Below, piece after piece: positions 20,800-31,542 of a stretch of DNA of 64,000 nt. Within the stretch, counting starts at the first letter, position 1. Each line of letters starts with the position of its first letter. The DNA comes from Mucor racemosus (Eukaryota; Mucoromycota; Mucoromycetes; Mucorales; Mucoraceae). The stretch lies in assembly GCA_027405735.1 (NCBI GenBank), contig JAPEHQ010000001.1, positions 2,418,001 to 2,482,000 on the forward strand, given 5' to 3'. The position numbers were made by a program, and so were the translations under genes. The notes beneath the pieces were generated by a model. It was not told the DNA's origin. It saw only the letters and a program-made list of their open reading frames with translations, and did not search any database.

Positions 20800-22740
20800 A
20801 GCATCGTGACGTTCTCAAAATCCTATTGCATTTTTTACTGGAATAATGGGGGTTTAAATTACATTTGCTTTTATTAATATACATTATAGACAATACAATT
20901 CAATACATTGCTGGTGTAGAGCAATACATACAACTGCCAATATAATATTCACGATTATTATCATTTGTAAAAAGGATTGCTGTGGAGCCGAGCTTATTCT
21001 ATTAATAAATTTGGCTGGCAAAACCCGGCTCGACACCAATACTATTTGTAAATATGTTTACAGCTATAATGTTTACAGCAACGATGGTTTTTGCTCGAGA
21101 ATAAACTTAAATAACACTTATTTCCTAAATTTATATGCAAGCCAAATCTAAGTTTGTAGATGTTACTTCATCACGCATAAAGGTTAAACAAATTAACCTT
21201 GTTTAAACACTATTTTCGTTTACAATTGTCAGCTGTAAAAAGATTTGTTTTCAAGTATAGCTACGATCAAAGCTATGGTTATTAGGCAAGACATCAGATT
21301 ATTCTTTTTTTTTGTTTCTATATCATTTAAAATTTTATCACTTTTCTGGGACATTTTGTGGGTTTGTAGCCAGTTCTAGTTTTTCATTGAATAGATATAA
21401 ATATTATTGCCTTCGATTTGATCTGATAATCAAGAAATGCGCCCAACAATACAGTAGTAAATAATGATAATATTTGATCTTAAAATGTGGTTAAATAAAA
21501 ATATCAGCCTTTAATATAACGACTGCCACCTATATTAAAAACATTAGTCCCTTATATTAGAATGCGTATTCAGATACAAGAAAAGAATACCAGCTTGATA
21601 GTCTGATATGCCTTCTTATCAAACGGTGAATATATCCTTAGAATATGAAAACAAAAAGAGGAAAACAACACACATAGAAAAGGATTTTCAAGGTTTAACA
21701 TTATTTAGCGCATTTAAAACCCTGCTAAATTGCACATTTCAGTCAATGTAAAAGCAACACTACAGCGCCTAAAATATAAACTAAGCAAAATAGGTAATAT
21801 CTGTTACTGTAATAGAAACATAAAATTTTCTACTAGAAAAACCGTCTGACATATCACATATCATGCATTCATTAAAAAATTGCAAAAGCGAGCCCGCAAA
21901 AGGACGCCGTAATTGAGCATCGCAATAATATCGAATGGCTAAGCAGTCTTTTACACTATAGTATATGCGGTAACTAAGTTTTAAACAAAAATGCGTTTTT
22001 TTTAACTTTTCTTATACTTAGCCACGTACGGTCTGAAAATTCAGACTTTGTAGCGGACATTTTCGGGGCTCATTTTATCCTTACCAACACTCATGATTTT
22101 GATCAAAAAACAGAAAAATCAAATTTTGATACCAAAATCATCGTTTAAATATACTACATTATGAGAGAAAATTGTAGCCATAATTAATATACATTTTATA
22201 AAAGCTTAATATTAAATGTTAAGTAATCAAAATTAGCATTTTTGGCCCAAAAACGGATTTTTGATTAAAGGATTTTCATGTAATATTTTGGAATAAAAAT
22301 GTTCATTATTTTTTATTGAGCAAATAGAGCGCTAAATTCTGTATATGTGTATATTTTTTGGTTTTATAATTGGCATTATAATTAACTCTAGATTTGCAAA
22401 ATCAGAAAAAAAAATTAAAAAATGTCAAAATTGATGATCTGGACAAAAATAATTTTTGAGATTAATATTCCGGTTATAAGCCTTGTAAGTCTTAAAAATA
22501 AGTGATTTTATAATACTTGAGAACTTTTTCAAGAATTTACGATGCTGTACCCACTTGATTCAAGATTATTACTGTAACTATTTATACACGTTAATATTGT
22601 GTGGTCGTTTATTTGATGATAATATAGTATTACTCTATAATTATTGCGTTAGAGGTAATTTACATTGAGTTTTAGTCTTACCTCTTCAAAATTATAAACA
22701 TAAACATGGCTAGGATTTCACAAACAACGCATCGTATTAC
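20800..22740. other. Intergenic, AT-rich; no gene seen
   Basis: No ORF of note on either strand and no recognised repeat family. The part at 22030-22520 has the same A/T-homopolymer style as families A, E and F, but a specific partner copy was not found. Confidence 0.45.
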
Positions 22741-22744
22741 GGTT

Positions 22745-23056
22745 AACCGAGTTTGACTGCTTTAACGGGCCGTTTTTTATGCAAACTCGAATGAGGGTAT
22801 TCGAGTTTCTTCTTTTCTTTTTTTGTTAGCTAAGCTCGAAAACAGGATTGAAAAAATACTTCAAGTTATGAAACTGTCAAATATGCTATTATCAATTCAT
22901 AATCCCATATTAACTTGACAAGGTTGCTATTAACAGCCTCCTTAAGGCAAATCAATACTTGCTCCCACCCCGTTTTTTATCTGGGTTACAAAAGAACGGG
23001 CCGTTTTCCAACTCGAATCGAATGGCCGTTTCCGTTAAAACTCGATTCAAACTCGA
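22745..23056. other. Cluster of ACTCGA(A/T) words and duplicated AACGGGCCGTTTT
   Basis: AACGGGCCGTTTT occurs near 22765 and 22996. ACTCGAA/TTCGAGT words occur at least six times between 22745 and 23056, including ACTCGAATCGAATGGCCG. This is unusually G+C-rich for the surrounding DNA. Two overlapping ORFs of 71-88 codons here have no recognised domain. Confidence 0.35.
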
Positions 23057-23448
23057 ATCGAAGCCCATTCCTAAACATGGCCATCACTGGGACCAATTGC
23101 CACCTTTTTACCCTCTTTGTCCCAAGCCAATTTATTCAATGCTTTACCAGAACAAACTTACTTTTGAACTATAAAAATTGATTTATTACTAAAATCAATT
23201 ATTAATAACAAGCTAATAACTAATAATAATTATGGTGTACCTTTGATAGTTGGTAGTAGTATACAAGGCAACATCTTGTTTTCCTCTTCTTAGCTGTTGG
23301 CCACTAAATAAAAACAAATACTTTTTAGAAACTAAATAGACTAACATGAGTTTATTCATTCATTCAAACCAAGTCAATACTATACATACTTTTATAATCA
23401 CCAGTTTTTCTCCAGGTAGATATTGACTTTAGACCAAAAAGGCATTGA

Positions 23449-24470
23449 TTATAACGTAGATAATGGAACAAAATGATTAAGTCCTGGATGCATTTTTTGT
23501 TCGGAAGTCATTGAACTTGCCTTGGTGTCCATCAACTCTTGCAGCCCTGGTTTCATATCAATGTGTAACAAAACTTGCATGATAGATATTTTTTTCTCTT
23601 GGTATATGTACATATTACTGATGGAGCTATTGATGCTGTATACATATATTTCGTTCACTAGAATAAACTTTTTAGTACACATGTATTTGTGCTTAATTAC
23701 TAAGGAACTTACTATAAATCTGAAAACCAAAAAGTGTTAAGTTAGACACTGATGACATGAGATCTGGTCTGTAAGAAATGATTGATTTAAGCATGATTTT
23801 CAGATTTTCAACCAATTTGTTTTATCTTGTAAAAAATGTTCATGGTAATTTCCTGTTGGTTTCCTAGTAACTTCAATAATTACAAATTTCATGCTATTCA
23901 ATTGCTTTAAATCAATAATTGTATCAATACTTGCACCACAAAAACGTCTATCATCGTCTTCTAAAACTTTATTTTCTTCTTCTTTAGAGCAAGCTTATTT
24001 TACCTCTCCCTATTTTAGTGTGTGCGATATTAATGATAGATTTACAAATCAATATATATGCTAGCTTACCATCCCTGGAAACATTATAAAACATTACTCA
24101 AATCAAGGGATACACAAAGCATGCGATATAGTGTCTTTCATGGATGCGATCATCTTTGAATTGATCATTCCTGTAAAGAAAACGAGAGGCGTTTAATCGT
24201 ACGAAGAAGAAGTACGCTACGCAAACTTACATTAATTCATTCAACTCCCTCTTCTGTGTATTTAAAAAGAAATGGCGAGGATTATCTCCCTTTTCTAATG
24301 TATATAGTGTATTATACTTTACCTTAATAGTACATTCAATATCGTGATTAAATAAATATAGCTTTATAAAATAATTCTAGAATATAGTACAGTTTTCCTT
24401 TAATACTGTTCTGATTGCTGATTCCGGATATTTGTTGGTAAAGTCAGTGATGCCATAATACAAGGCTGAA
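23449..24470 (-). pseudogene. Decayed or poorly resolved multi-exon protein gene, family unknown
   Basis: On the minus strand several adjacent stretches read like real protein but in different frames. From 5' to 3' these include YYGITDFTNKYPESAIRTVL (about 24460-24400), NTQKRELNELM running to a canonical 60-bp intron at 24171-24230 and on into NDQFKDDRIHERHYIACF, then DDDRRFCGASIDTIIDLKQL (about 23960-23900). SVSNLTLFGFQIYSKFLS (about 23755-23700) and the closing MKPGLQELMDTKASS (to the stop at 23449) follow. In-frame stops (for example a TAG near 24380) and frame changes separate them. This could be a pseudogene or a gene whose introns I could not resolve. I do not recognise the family and infer no function. 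Confidence 0.4.
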
Positions 24471-24599
24471 AGTTAAGAGTAATTAGCATATGCTTCGCAT
24501 GAACAAGAGTCTGTAATTCATCAACTTACTCTTGCCTTGATAATTTCTCTACTCTTTGGGCTGCATCTCGCCAGTGAGAGTTTATGAATACACACAATC

Positions 24600-26430
24600 T
24601 TATTTATAGAAAGAATAATAACAAATAGTAACATTCATCATGGAGAACGTAGGCTTTAATACTAGAAAAACTAATGGTAAAAGAAAGAACCAAGACTACT
24701 TATAAGAATTGCATTTTAATATGAGTTAAAAATGGAATTGGCTCCAAAAATGGCTGTTTAATATCTTCGAAAACCAACAAGCGTAACTGTTTAGCTTCTA
24801 CAATAAAAAATTAATATAAAAAAACTATTTATTATTATTAGAAGATATTCCTAAAAGGAACAAATTCAATGATAAATGCTTAATACCAGCATATCGTAGA
24901 AACAAAGGCTACTCTAGTACTTACAATACTCCCATACATTTCATGTGATCTGCATGCGATTTATTATTTTGATGTATATATTAGAAAGTAGACCTATATA
25001 ACAACGTTTTTTGTTACCAAGCCTAGCTCACAAGTAATGGCTTTTAAGACGATGCTTTATTAGCATATATTTACTTCTTCTTTCTATTTGATTCATGGAA
25101 TTAAGCAATCCTAGCAGGTACTATGTGCCAAAGCACCTTTGAGATAGAGTATATATATTTAATTTTCGCAACGTATTGCGGACTCATTTGAAACTCTACT
25201 GTTTAAACATTGAAATTACGCAGCGTATGCCCAATTTATCTCACAATACGCTGCGTGAAGAAGTGTATGTCTTTAGGAAATAACAAATACGATGCATTTT
25301 TTTATAAAAAAGTGAAGCCTGGTCTGATCCCAGAATGAAGTGTTTAGATTTATTTGATCGTAAAATAATAACAATCATTTACGCGATATTATTTATGCGA
25401 ATTTTTATTGTACATCAAGGGAAAATAGAGAGATCGATATTTATGATGCAATTGAATTATATGTACTTTTTTCAACCCAAATCTTAGTTAGTCAACATGT
25501 CTCTGTTTCTATTGTGTTGAGTATCCGTTATTATCCTCTCTTTTATGATGCAAGCATTAATATGTTTATTTGCCTCTAATAAATGTTGAATGCTACCAAA
25601 TGCGATTATTTGATATAGATTACAATTAGCTATGTTGGAAAACTCAGAATGTCCCTACATTGATAACATAACAATACAAGGTCGATTCGATTGGCAACGT
25701 TGTCATAACTATGCGTGTAAAATATTCAGGAAAATAAAATACATATAAAGCTGCCAAATTTATATGAACAATACATTCCAGAAGCCTTCTCAGAGAAATG
25801 TGTGCAAATACTTTGCCCATACGTTTACGAAAATCAAAGGTACAATTTGTTTTATGAGCGTTATAAATTAGTACTTGCTACTGATCATCATTTGCTAATG
25901 TCTAGATCTATTCAGGAGGTAATCTTTTGATAATGTGAGCATAGGCTTCAGTGATTTCACAACAAAAAAAGAGAAGTAATTAGATTAGAATACATGAACA
26001 CGTACATCATGTCTAATCCATCTCACATGTCAGGAAAAAGACAACTTATGCATACATGCATTGGTTTCAATATTGAAATCGAATAATCATAGGAAAAATA
26101 CCTGGGAGGGGCAAAAAAAAAATAGGGTTATTGTTGAACACCTCCTCCTGCTTCCCTCGGTGTGCATACAAATGTCAGGGGGGATGAACAATGCTAAATC
26201 AATCGAGATTTTATGCGTATATATGCGTAAATTAGCGTTAAATTAAATTATCAGTGCCAGACTGTTGTAGTAGCACGACAAGGGCGGTTAGTATCTCCTT
26301 AAAATATCTTTTTTTAAGAGGGAAAATGATTGAATAAGTTGTGGATTAAAATTTTATAGCTCTTGAAATAAATAGCTATTATACATTTATTAATGCTTTT
26401 TAATGAAATAAAAAACTTAATTGCATTATG
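24600..26430. other. Intergenic; contains a perfect 11-bp hairpin at 25218-25256
   Basis: ACGCAGCGTAT (25218-25228) and ATACGCTGCGT (25246-25256) form a perfect inverted repeat around a 17-base spacer, and a related CAACGTATTGCG lies about 50 bp upstream. No gene was recognised in the rest. Confidence 0.4.
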
Positions 26431-26439
26431 TATTACTTT

Positions 26440-27110
26440 AAGGTATGTTTAAATAAATTAACATTGCAGTTGTAGCAGCAGAACGGCCATGAAAATCCTT
26501 TAAATGTGTATTTATGACCAAATTATCAAGTTTCACCGCCAAAAATATTTCAATTGCCGCTCTTTTTTTTTTTTCATCCGTTTTGAAAATTTTGTCATAA
26601 TTTTGAATTCGCCGACTCTTTTTTGTAAATTTCTCAAGATCTAGTATATAAAGCATCAAATGTGCATTAATTAAAATATGTACAACTTTTGATTGCGCAT
26701 CCAAATGTGTTATTTGTAAAAAACTTTTGCACAGAAAAAAATTCACAAATCACGCAAATAGAAAAATTAGTTTTTCATCAAAAAATTGTGTTTTGTAATA
26801 AGTAACAAAAAAATAAGTCTCCCTATGTGAAAGCCTGATAAATTCTGACCATTTTTGACTTAGAAATACCTTATTGAAAAGTCTCATTTTTGAGGTTAAA
26901 AACAGAAAAAAGCGATTCTGAGCGATTTGGACGTATACTAGCAAGGGATTTGAGGTCGATTTTGGATCGATTTTTTATGTCCCCAAAAACTTGAGATAAA
27001 AATAAAGCAAGTATATCTGGGATCTGGGAAACAGTTTTGACTACTTACGCGCTCTTAAAAATGCTTGAAAATGTCTTGAAAAATCCTTTGAAATTGCTGT
27101 GTTGAGGTGA
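26440..27110 (-). repeat. Repeat family E, copy 1
   Basis: About 650 bp, reverse complement of 36590-37240. Shared words include GATTTGAGGTCGATTTTGGA, CTAGTATATAAAGCATCAAA, CAAGATCTAGTATATA and GACGTATACTAGCAAGGG. No coding potential was recognised. Confidence 0.75.
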
Positions 27111-28332
27111 TTTTAGCAGTTAATGCTGAGGATTTTGTGGAATACATACCCCTGGATCGCTCAAAAAATTATATAGGTATAATCTCGGGCTACGTCCTCA
27201 TCATTTGAAAATGATGGAACTACAAAAAAATTAATACTTGGCCGTAAATTTTTATATTAGAATGATTTTATCAAATAATTTTGATTAAACATAAAATGAC
27301 TATATATGGGTCATTCCGCTTCCTGCCGGGTGAGTATTTAAATTTGGCAAAGGGAGGGGTACGATGTATAAAGGCAAATCGAATGGATCAGAAAGAGTAT
27401 TTGGGGGAGCATAGGATATTATTCACTGTCTCCTGGGGATCCTCCTGTTGGAAAAAAGCATTTGAATCGAAAAGAGGTTGAAAATCATCACTAGATGATT
27501 TTCTGATGATAAATCGATATAAATTCAGAAACAACCAGGTATTTAATCATAATAATGACAGTATAATACATGGATTCAAAATGAAATCTTAATACACACA
27601 TAGCATTACATTAAATCAGAGTAAAAGATATTATACAACATACATATGTCAAACTTCTCTGCATAAAATAATGCTATTTGTGTGTAATCTAAGATCCCTT
27701 TTCTTTTAATTATCGATATTTATTAACAAATTCATGTATATAATACACATACACACACACACTAGTTGACAATGGATTGACAATAAATTGACAACAGATT
27801 GACAGCAATAAAGATAGTATTGTATATAATACTTGCAAGCATGGCTTCCATCAAAATAAATGCTTGTCTCGTTTTAAATTTCATGCATGAAGACTAATGC
27901 AAAACTGATATCAGTTGTACAACAAACCCCTTACCCCTCTTTCTTTCTCGACCTTTTTAAATGAAAGTAAAAACATATTAAAATCCCTGGCTGATAAACA
28001 CACAAAAAAGCTCTTTTGATCGGACATCTCCATCATGAAATTGACTCTCCCATCATGATGCAAAGCAAACTCCATGTAATGTATATATATATTTGTATGT
28101 ATGCGGTTGATGATTATGGGCTTTCATCCCTTGTATATAGCTAATATGTTTATATTTTAGCTTCCTGATCATAAAAAATAGTTATTTATATAATATTCAA
28201 TCAAATTATCGCGGAATAAGCAAATTATGAATACGAGTAATGTTTTTTTTTATTTGAATGTACTGTATAATAATATAATAATTAAGTATTAATGTGTGGT
28301 TTAAATGGTAGAATGAAATGTTTCTTTTTATT
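27111..28332. other. Intergenic downstream of the RGS gene
   Basis: Contains a short tandem array at 27766-27809: four 11-bp units starting TTGACA (TTGACAATGGA and variants), just after a (CA)n run at 27748-27761. Otherwise no gene or repeat family was recognised. Confidence 0.45.
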
Positions 28333-28460
28333 TTAAGCTGGCATAGGTGGAGCAGGAGGCACATCATATTCGTTTGTAATGGAAACACCAATGACGGTTA
28401 TAATTGTAGAAAAAATAATACCAGCAATAACAATATGCCACCACATTTGCTATTAAAAAG

Positions 28461-28506
<46 letters not shown>

Positions 28507-29606
28507 AAAAACCATATATACTTACTCTTCCATATTTCAATACCTCGGGATCAAGAATCTCTGTAAGACTCTGCTTCTTTTTCTTCTTCTTTCCGTTTTT
28601 ATCTTGATCTTGTTCTGCATCGGGCTGCTGCAATGGTAATCCTACAGGCCCGTTCTTAATAAACTTCTCAACCGTACCTCTTTCAACTTTATATTCACTA
28701 AATTCATACAAGGGCACTTGTCTGAAATTAGCAAATCCTCGTATGGTACAAAAACCAGTTCTTCCAGACAATACACTAGTAGATCCAAAGAAACTAAACC
28801 AGAAAAGAGAAAGGCGATACCAACGAGACATGTGATGAGAATAGGTGTAATAGAGAACAACAGGGATATGAAGAAAGTTAAAAATGACACCTGCCCATTC
28901 AATAACATAAAATGTATATCGAATATTCTGAGTACCATGATGGATGAAACTAGGAAAACTAGATGTCTTGAGGATATTGTAAATATGTTGATGAGCATCT
29001 TCAAAAATATCAGGATGAGTAGTTTGTTGACTATAATAGTTGACATATCTACTGAGGTAACTATCTAAATTCAATTCCTTGAAAGAATCTTCATGGAAAA
29101 AAGTCAATGCAATAGCATCAATTTCTTCACGAAATGGTTGCTGATCTACCATTTGATCTTGTTTCTCCATTTCTTGAGCAACTTGCTTATTGTCTTTGGT
29201 TGCAGCCGACTTTTTTGGGTCATTATAGATGACACCAGGGCTAGGTCTTTCTTTTGGAGGAGGAGATTTTGCCTTTTCATCATCAGTAAGTTTATCAAAA
29301 CGTTTCTTGTATCCAAGATACCAGAAATAAAAATCTAAATTCTCTGCAGAGTGTTCTTTATTTTGAAGAAAGAATTGAAATTCCTTGAGAGAAATGGGCT
29401 GACAAGTAGTACCATTTAATACATGATCTAGCATATAAAGTTAGCATGTATCAGCATATATAAAGTTTTCTTTTAAAAAAATATGTACCAATATGAACAT
29501 TTTTCAATTCAGTTTTATAACTATTTGTAAACCAACGTTTCATTGATTTATCCCAATCTCCGAAAATACTGTAGCTGCTTGGAGGAGTGAGTTCTTGTGG
29601 AGGCAT
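28333..29606 (-). CDS. RGS-domain membrane protein (regulator of G-protein signalling)
   Basis: Three exons: 29606-29489, 29427-28526 and 28449-28333, giving 378 residues. Both introns are GT-AG, 61 and 76 bp; the second contains a (TA)n run at 28469-28502. The RGS fold, which speeds GTP hydrolysis by G-alpha subunits, appears in two parts. ISLKEFQFFLQNKEHSAENLDF lies at about 51-72. After a charged insert of some 60 residues, it resumes with IDAIALTFFHEDS through IYNILKTSSFPSFI (about 140-205). Two or three hydrophobic segments follow (IEWAGVIFNFLHIPVVLYY and LSLFWFSFFGSTSVL). A lysine-rich linker and a last hydrophobic segment in exon 3 (HIVIAGIIFSTIITVIG) end in a Pro-rich tail. RGS plus several membrane helices occurs in fungal RGS proteins. 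The specific G-alpha partner cannot be inferred. Confidence 0.85.
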
Positions 29607-29937
29607 TATTTTTTATATTATTATTGAAAGAGAAATCTATCATATTTTTTTTTTAAGTCTTTATATAGATTTGATCTTGCTGGTGCATTTTGAATTATTT
29701 GATCCATTAGTATATATCATATAGTATATGTATTTTTTTTTTTACCCCTGAAACCCTGAGGTTATAGGTTTCTCTCTTAGATCCAAGTAGGAGATTCTTA
29801 CAATGATCGATCAAATATTTTATCATTATACCCTTAAAAAATTTAATGATCTTCATTATGTGTGTATGTGTATGTGTATTACGCGAGAGCTTATTTTTTT
29901 TTATTAATATTTGTGAACACAAGAGAGCTTGGATTTC

Positions 29938-30438
29938 TTAGATGAAAGAGAACAAAATGGTAAAAATAGAAAGAGTAAATAAAATAACATATGAAGCTGG
30001 ACTATTCATAATAGCAGCACTTGGATGAAGCATAACTGGACGAGAACGCAAAGAAAGACCTTTAGTATAAAATGCAGTTTCGGCTTTTTCAGTAACAGTT
30101 AACCAAAATGTACTGTTGAGTCCATGAGGTACACTCCATGTAAATGTATCATTCATCAAGAAGTTAACTTGAACCCCAGTTGAATTTCCAGGTTTAATTT
30201 CATGATCTATAGTGACATTAGAAATTGGGATAGATACTGCTGCATCTTGCCATAATTGAATATCTACAGTGTAATTTCCAGTTCCCATGTTTTGATAACG
30301 ATAAACAATATCAATGTTTCCACCAGATGGTACAGTTGCATTTTGTTCAGGTGATAAAATGGCAGGTCCTAATTGAGCTTTGACAATTTGACAGATAGTA
30401 ATTAATGTAATGAATAATATAATGTTTAAACGATGCAT
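29938..30438 (-). CDS. Small secreted GPI-anchored-type glycoprotein, unknown function
   Basis: Single exon, 166 residues. The N-terminal signal peptide is about residues 1-21 (MHRLNIILFITLITICQIVKA). The mature part starts QLGPAILSPEQNATVPSGG and has the look of a beta-sandwich extracellular domain. It carries six N-glycosylation sequons (NAT, NYT, NVT, NST, NDT, NST). The C-terminus is strongly hydrophobic (SPASYVILFTLSIFTILFSFI) after a small-residue region, as in a GPI-attachment signal. A TATAAATA box lies at 30549-30556. It lies next to a wall glucanase gene on the same strand. No catalytic motif is seen and the family is not recognised. Confidence 0.75.
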   Translation of the reverse strand: MHRLNIILFITLITICQIVKAQLGPAILSPEQNATVPSGGNIDIVYRYQNMGTGNYTVDIQLWQDAAVSIPISNVTIDHEIKPGNSTGVQVNFLMNDTFTWSVPHGLNSTFWLTVTEKAETAFYTKGLSLRSRPVMLHPSAAIMNSPASYVILFTLSIFTILFSFI

Positions 30439-30548
30439 ATTATATTTTATTTGTAAAGGAGAGGAGAGAATTATAGTACTTTTAAAATGAATAGATCAAA
30501 AGGAAAAAGAGATGTTATATACCTAACACATGCTTGATTGGAAACTGA

Positions 30549-30556
30549 TATTTATA
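30549..30556 (-). promoter_or_regulatory. TATA box of the small GPI protein gene
   Basis: TATAAATA on the minus strand, about 110 bp upstream of the ATG at 30438. Confidence 0.35.
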
Positions 30557-30687
30557 CAAAGGTTGTACAGAGTAACATCAATTATATTTATAGGCATCAT
30601 CCTTAAAGAAAATTGTTTGTGCAATGTTTAACCAACACAACAGTATTTTTTTATTTTTATTATAATACACAATAATGATATATAACT

Positions 30688-31542
30688 TTAGATGGCAAAC
30701 TTTGCCTTTCCTTGAGAGTTCAAAAGACCAAAATGAGATTCGATGCCAGCACTCTTCCAACTAGAATCCTCCCATTCAAAGTAGTAATAGGGGAGAGAAG
30801 ATTTAGACACAGATTGAACAAAAGCTTCAGTGTTGGCAAGGCTGGGTTGAGCAGCACCAGAAGCAGCACCAGAACTAGGCCAGCCAGTTTCAGTGATATA
30901 GACTTGCTTATTACCAGCAGTTTTCTTGAAATTGATATATCTTTGATTCAAATTACTATAAGCATCCTTGATACTAGCAGAAGAGAAATAAGGATGAATA
31001 TTGACACCAGCAAAATCAGAAGCAGCCATTAAATCACTGGTATAAGTAGAATCAACTTCAGCACTTCCAACTTTAATACCCTTAGAAATCTTCTTTACTG
31101 CTTTGATCTTGTCAACCAATTGATGAGAAGACATGAGGTTGTTAAAGATAACTTCATTGCCAACAATAATGCCAGTAATAGCATCAATATTATCAGCAGC
31201 GTTTAATGCTTTTTGAAGTCTTGTGATTTCAGCATCGTCATTAGAAGTACCATCAATCCAAACACCAGGTAAGACTGACATACCACCAATTTGTTTAATA
31301 GCCTTTAAAATGTTGGGAAGAGATTCACATTCTTGGGCATAAGTACGAATCTTGTTTATACCACTTGCTTTCATTAATTTAACTGCTGCAGTGATTTCTG
31401 ATGCAGATTGACATGAGCCGTCAGAATTACGAGCAGTATAAGTAACACCGTTAAGTGATGAAACACCACGAGATTCAATAGGAAGCGCCTTGACTAGACC
31501 AGCAAAGGAAAGGGCAATTGTAATGATAGATGTAAGACGCAT
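30688..31542 (-). CDS. GH17 beta-1,3-glucanase / glucanosyltransferase (Bgl2/Scw type)
   Basis: Single exon, 284 residues. The signal peptide is about residues 1-19, followed by a short propeptide ending LPIESR at a dibasic-like site. Glycoside hydrolase family 17 cleaves or transfers beta-1,3-glucan in the cell wall. Family motifs are clear: NGVTYTARNSDGSC at the start, KIRTYAQEC, then the proton donor E130 in IIVGNEVIFN. NIHPYFS and the nucleophile E218 in VYITETGWPSSG follow, and YYYFEWEDSSWK with HFGLL closes the barrel. The length equals a bare catalytic domain, with no Ser/Thr-rich tail or GPI signal, so it is probably a soluble wall enzyme. The start is the only ATG preceding the signal peptide. 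Confidence 0.93.
   Translation of the reverse strand: MRLTSIITIALSFAGLVKALPIESRGVSSLNGVTYTARNSDGSCQSASEITAAVKLMKASGINKIRTYAQECESLPNILKAIKQIGGMSVLPGVWIDGTSNDDAEITRLQKALNAADNIDAITGIIVGNEVIFNNLMSSHQLVDKIKAVKKISKGIKVGSAEVDSTYTSDLMAASDFAGVNIHPYFSSASIKDAYSNLNQRYINFKKTAGNKQVYITETGWPSSGAASGAAQPSLANTEAFVQSVSKSSLPYYYFEWEDSSWKSAGIESHFGLLNSQGKAKFAI

Noticed and set aside
28642..29338. Overlapping ORFs inside the RGS gene
   Set aside because: They are alternative frames of exon 2, which carries the RGS motifs.
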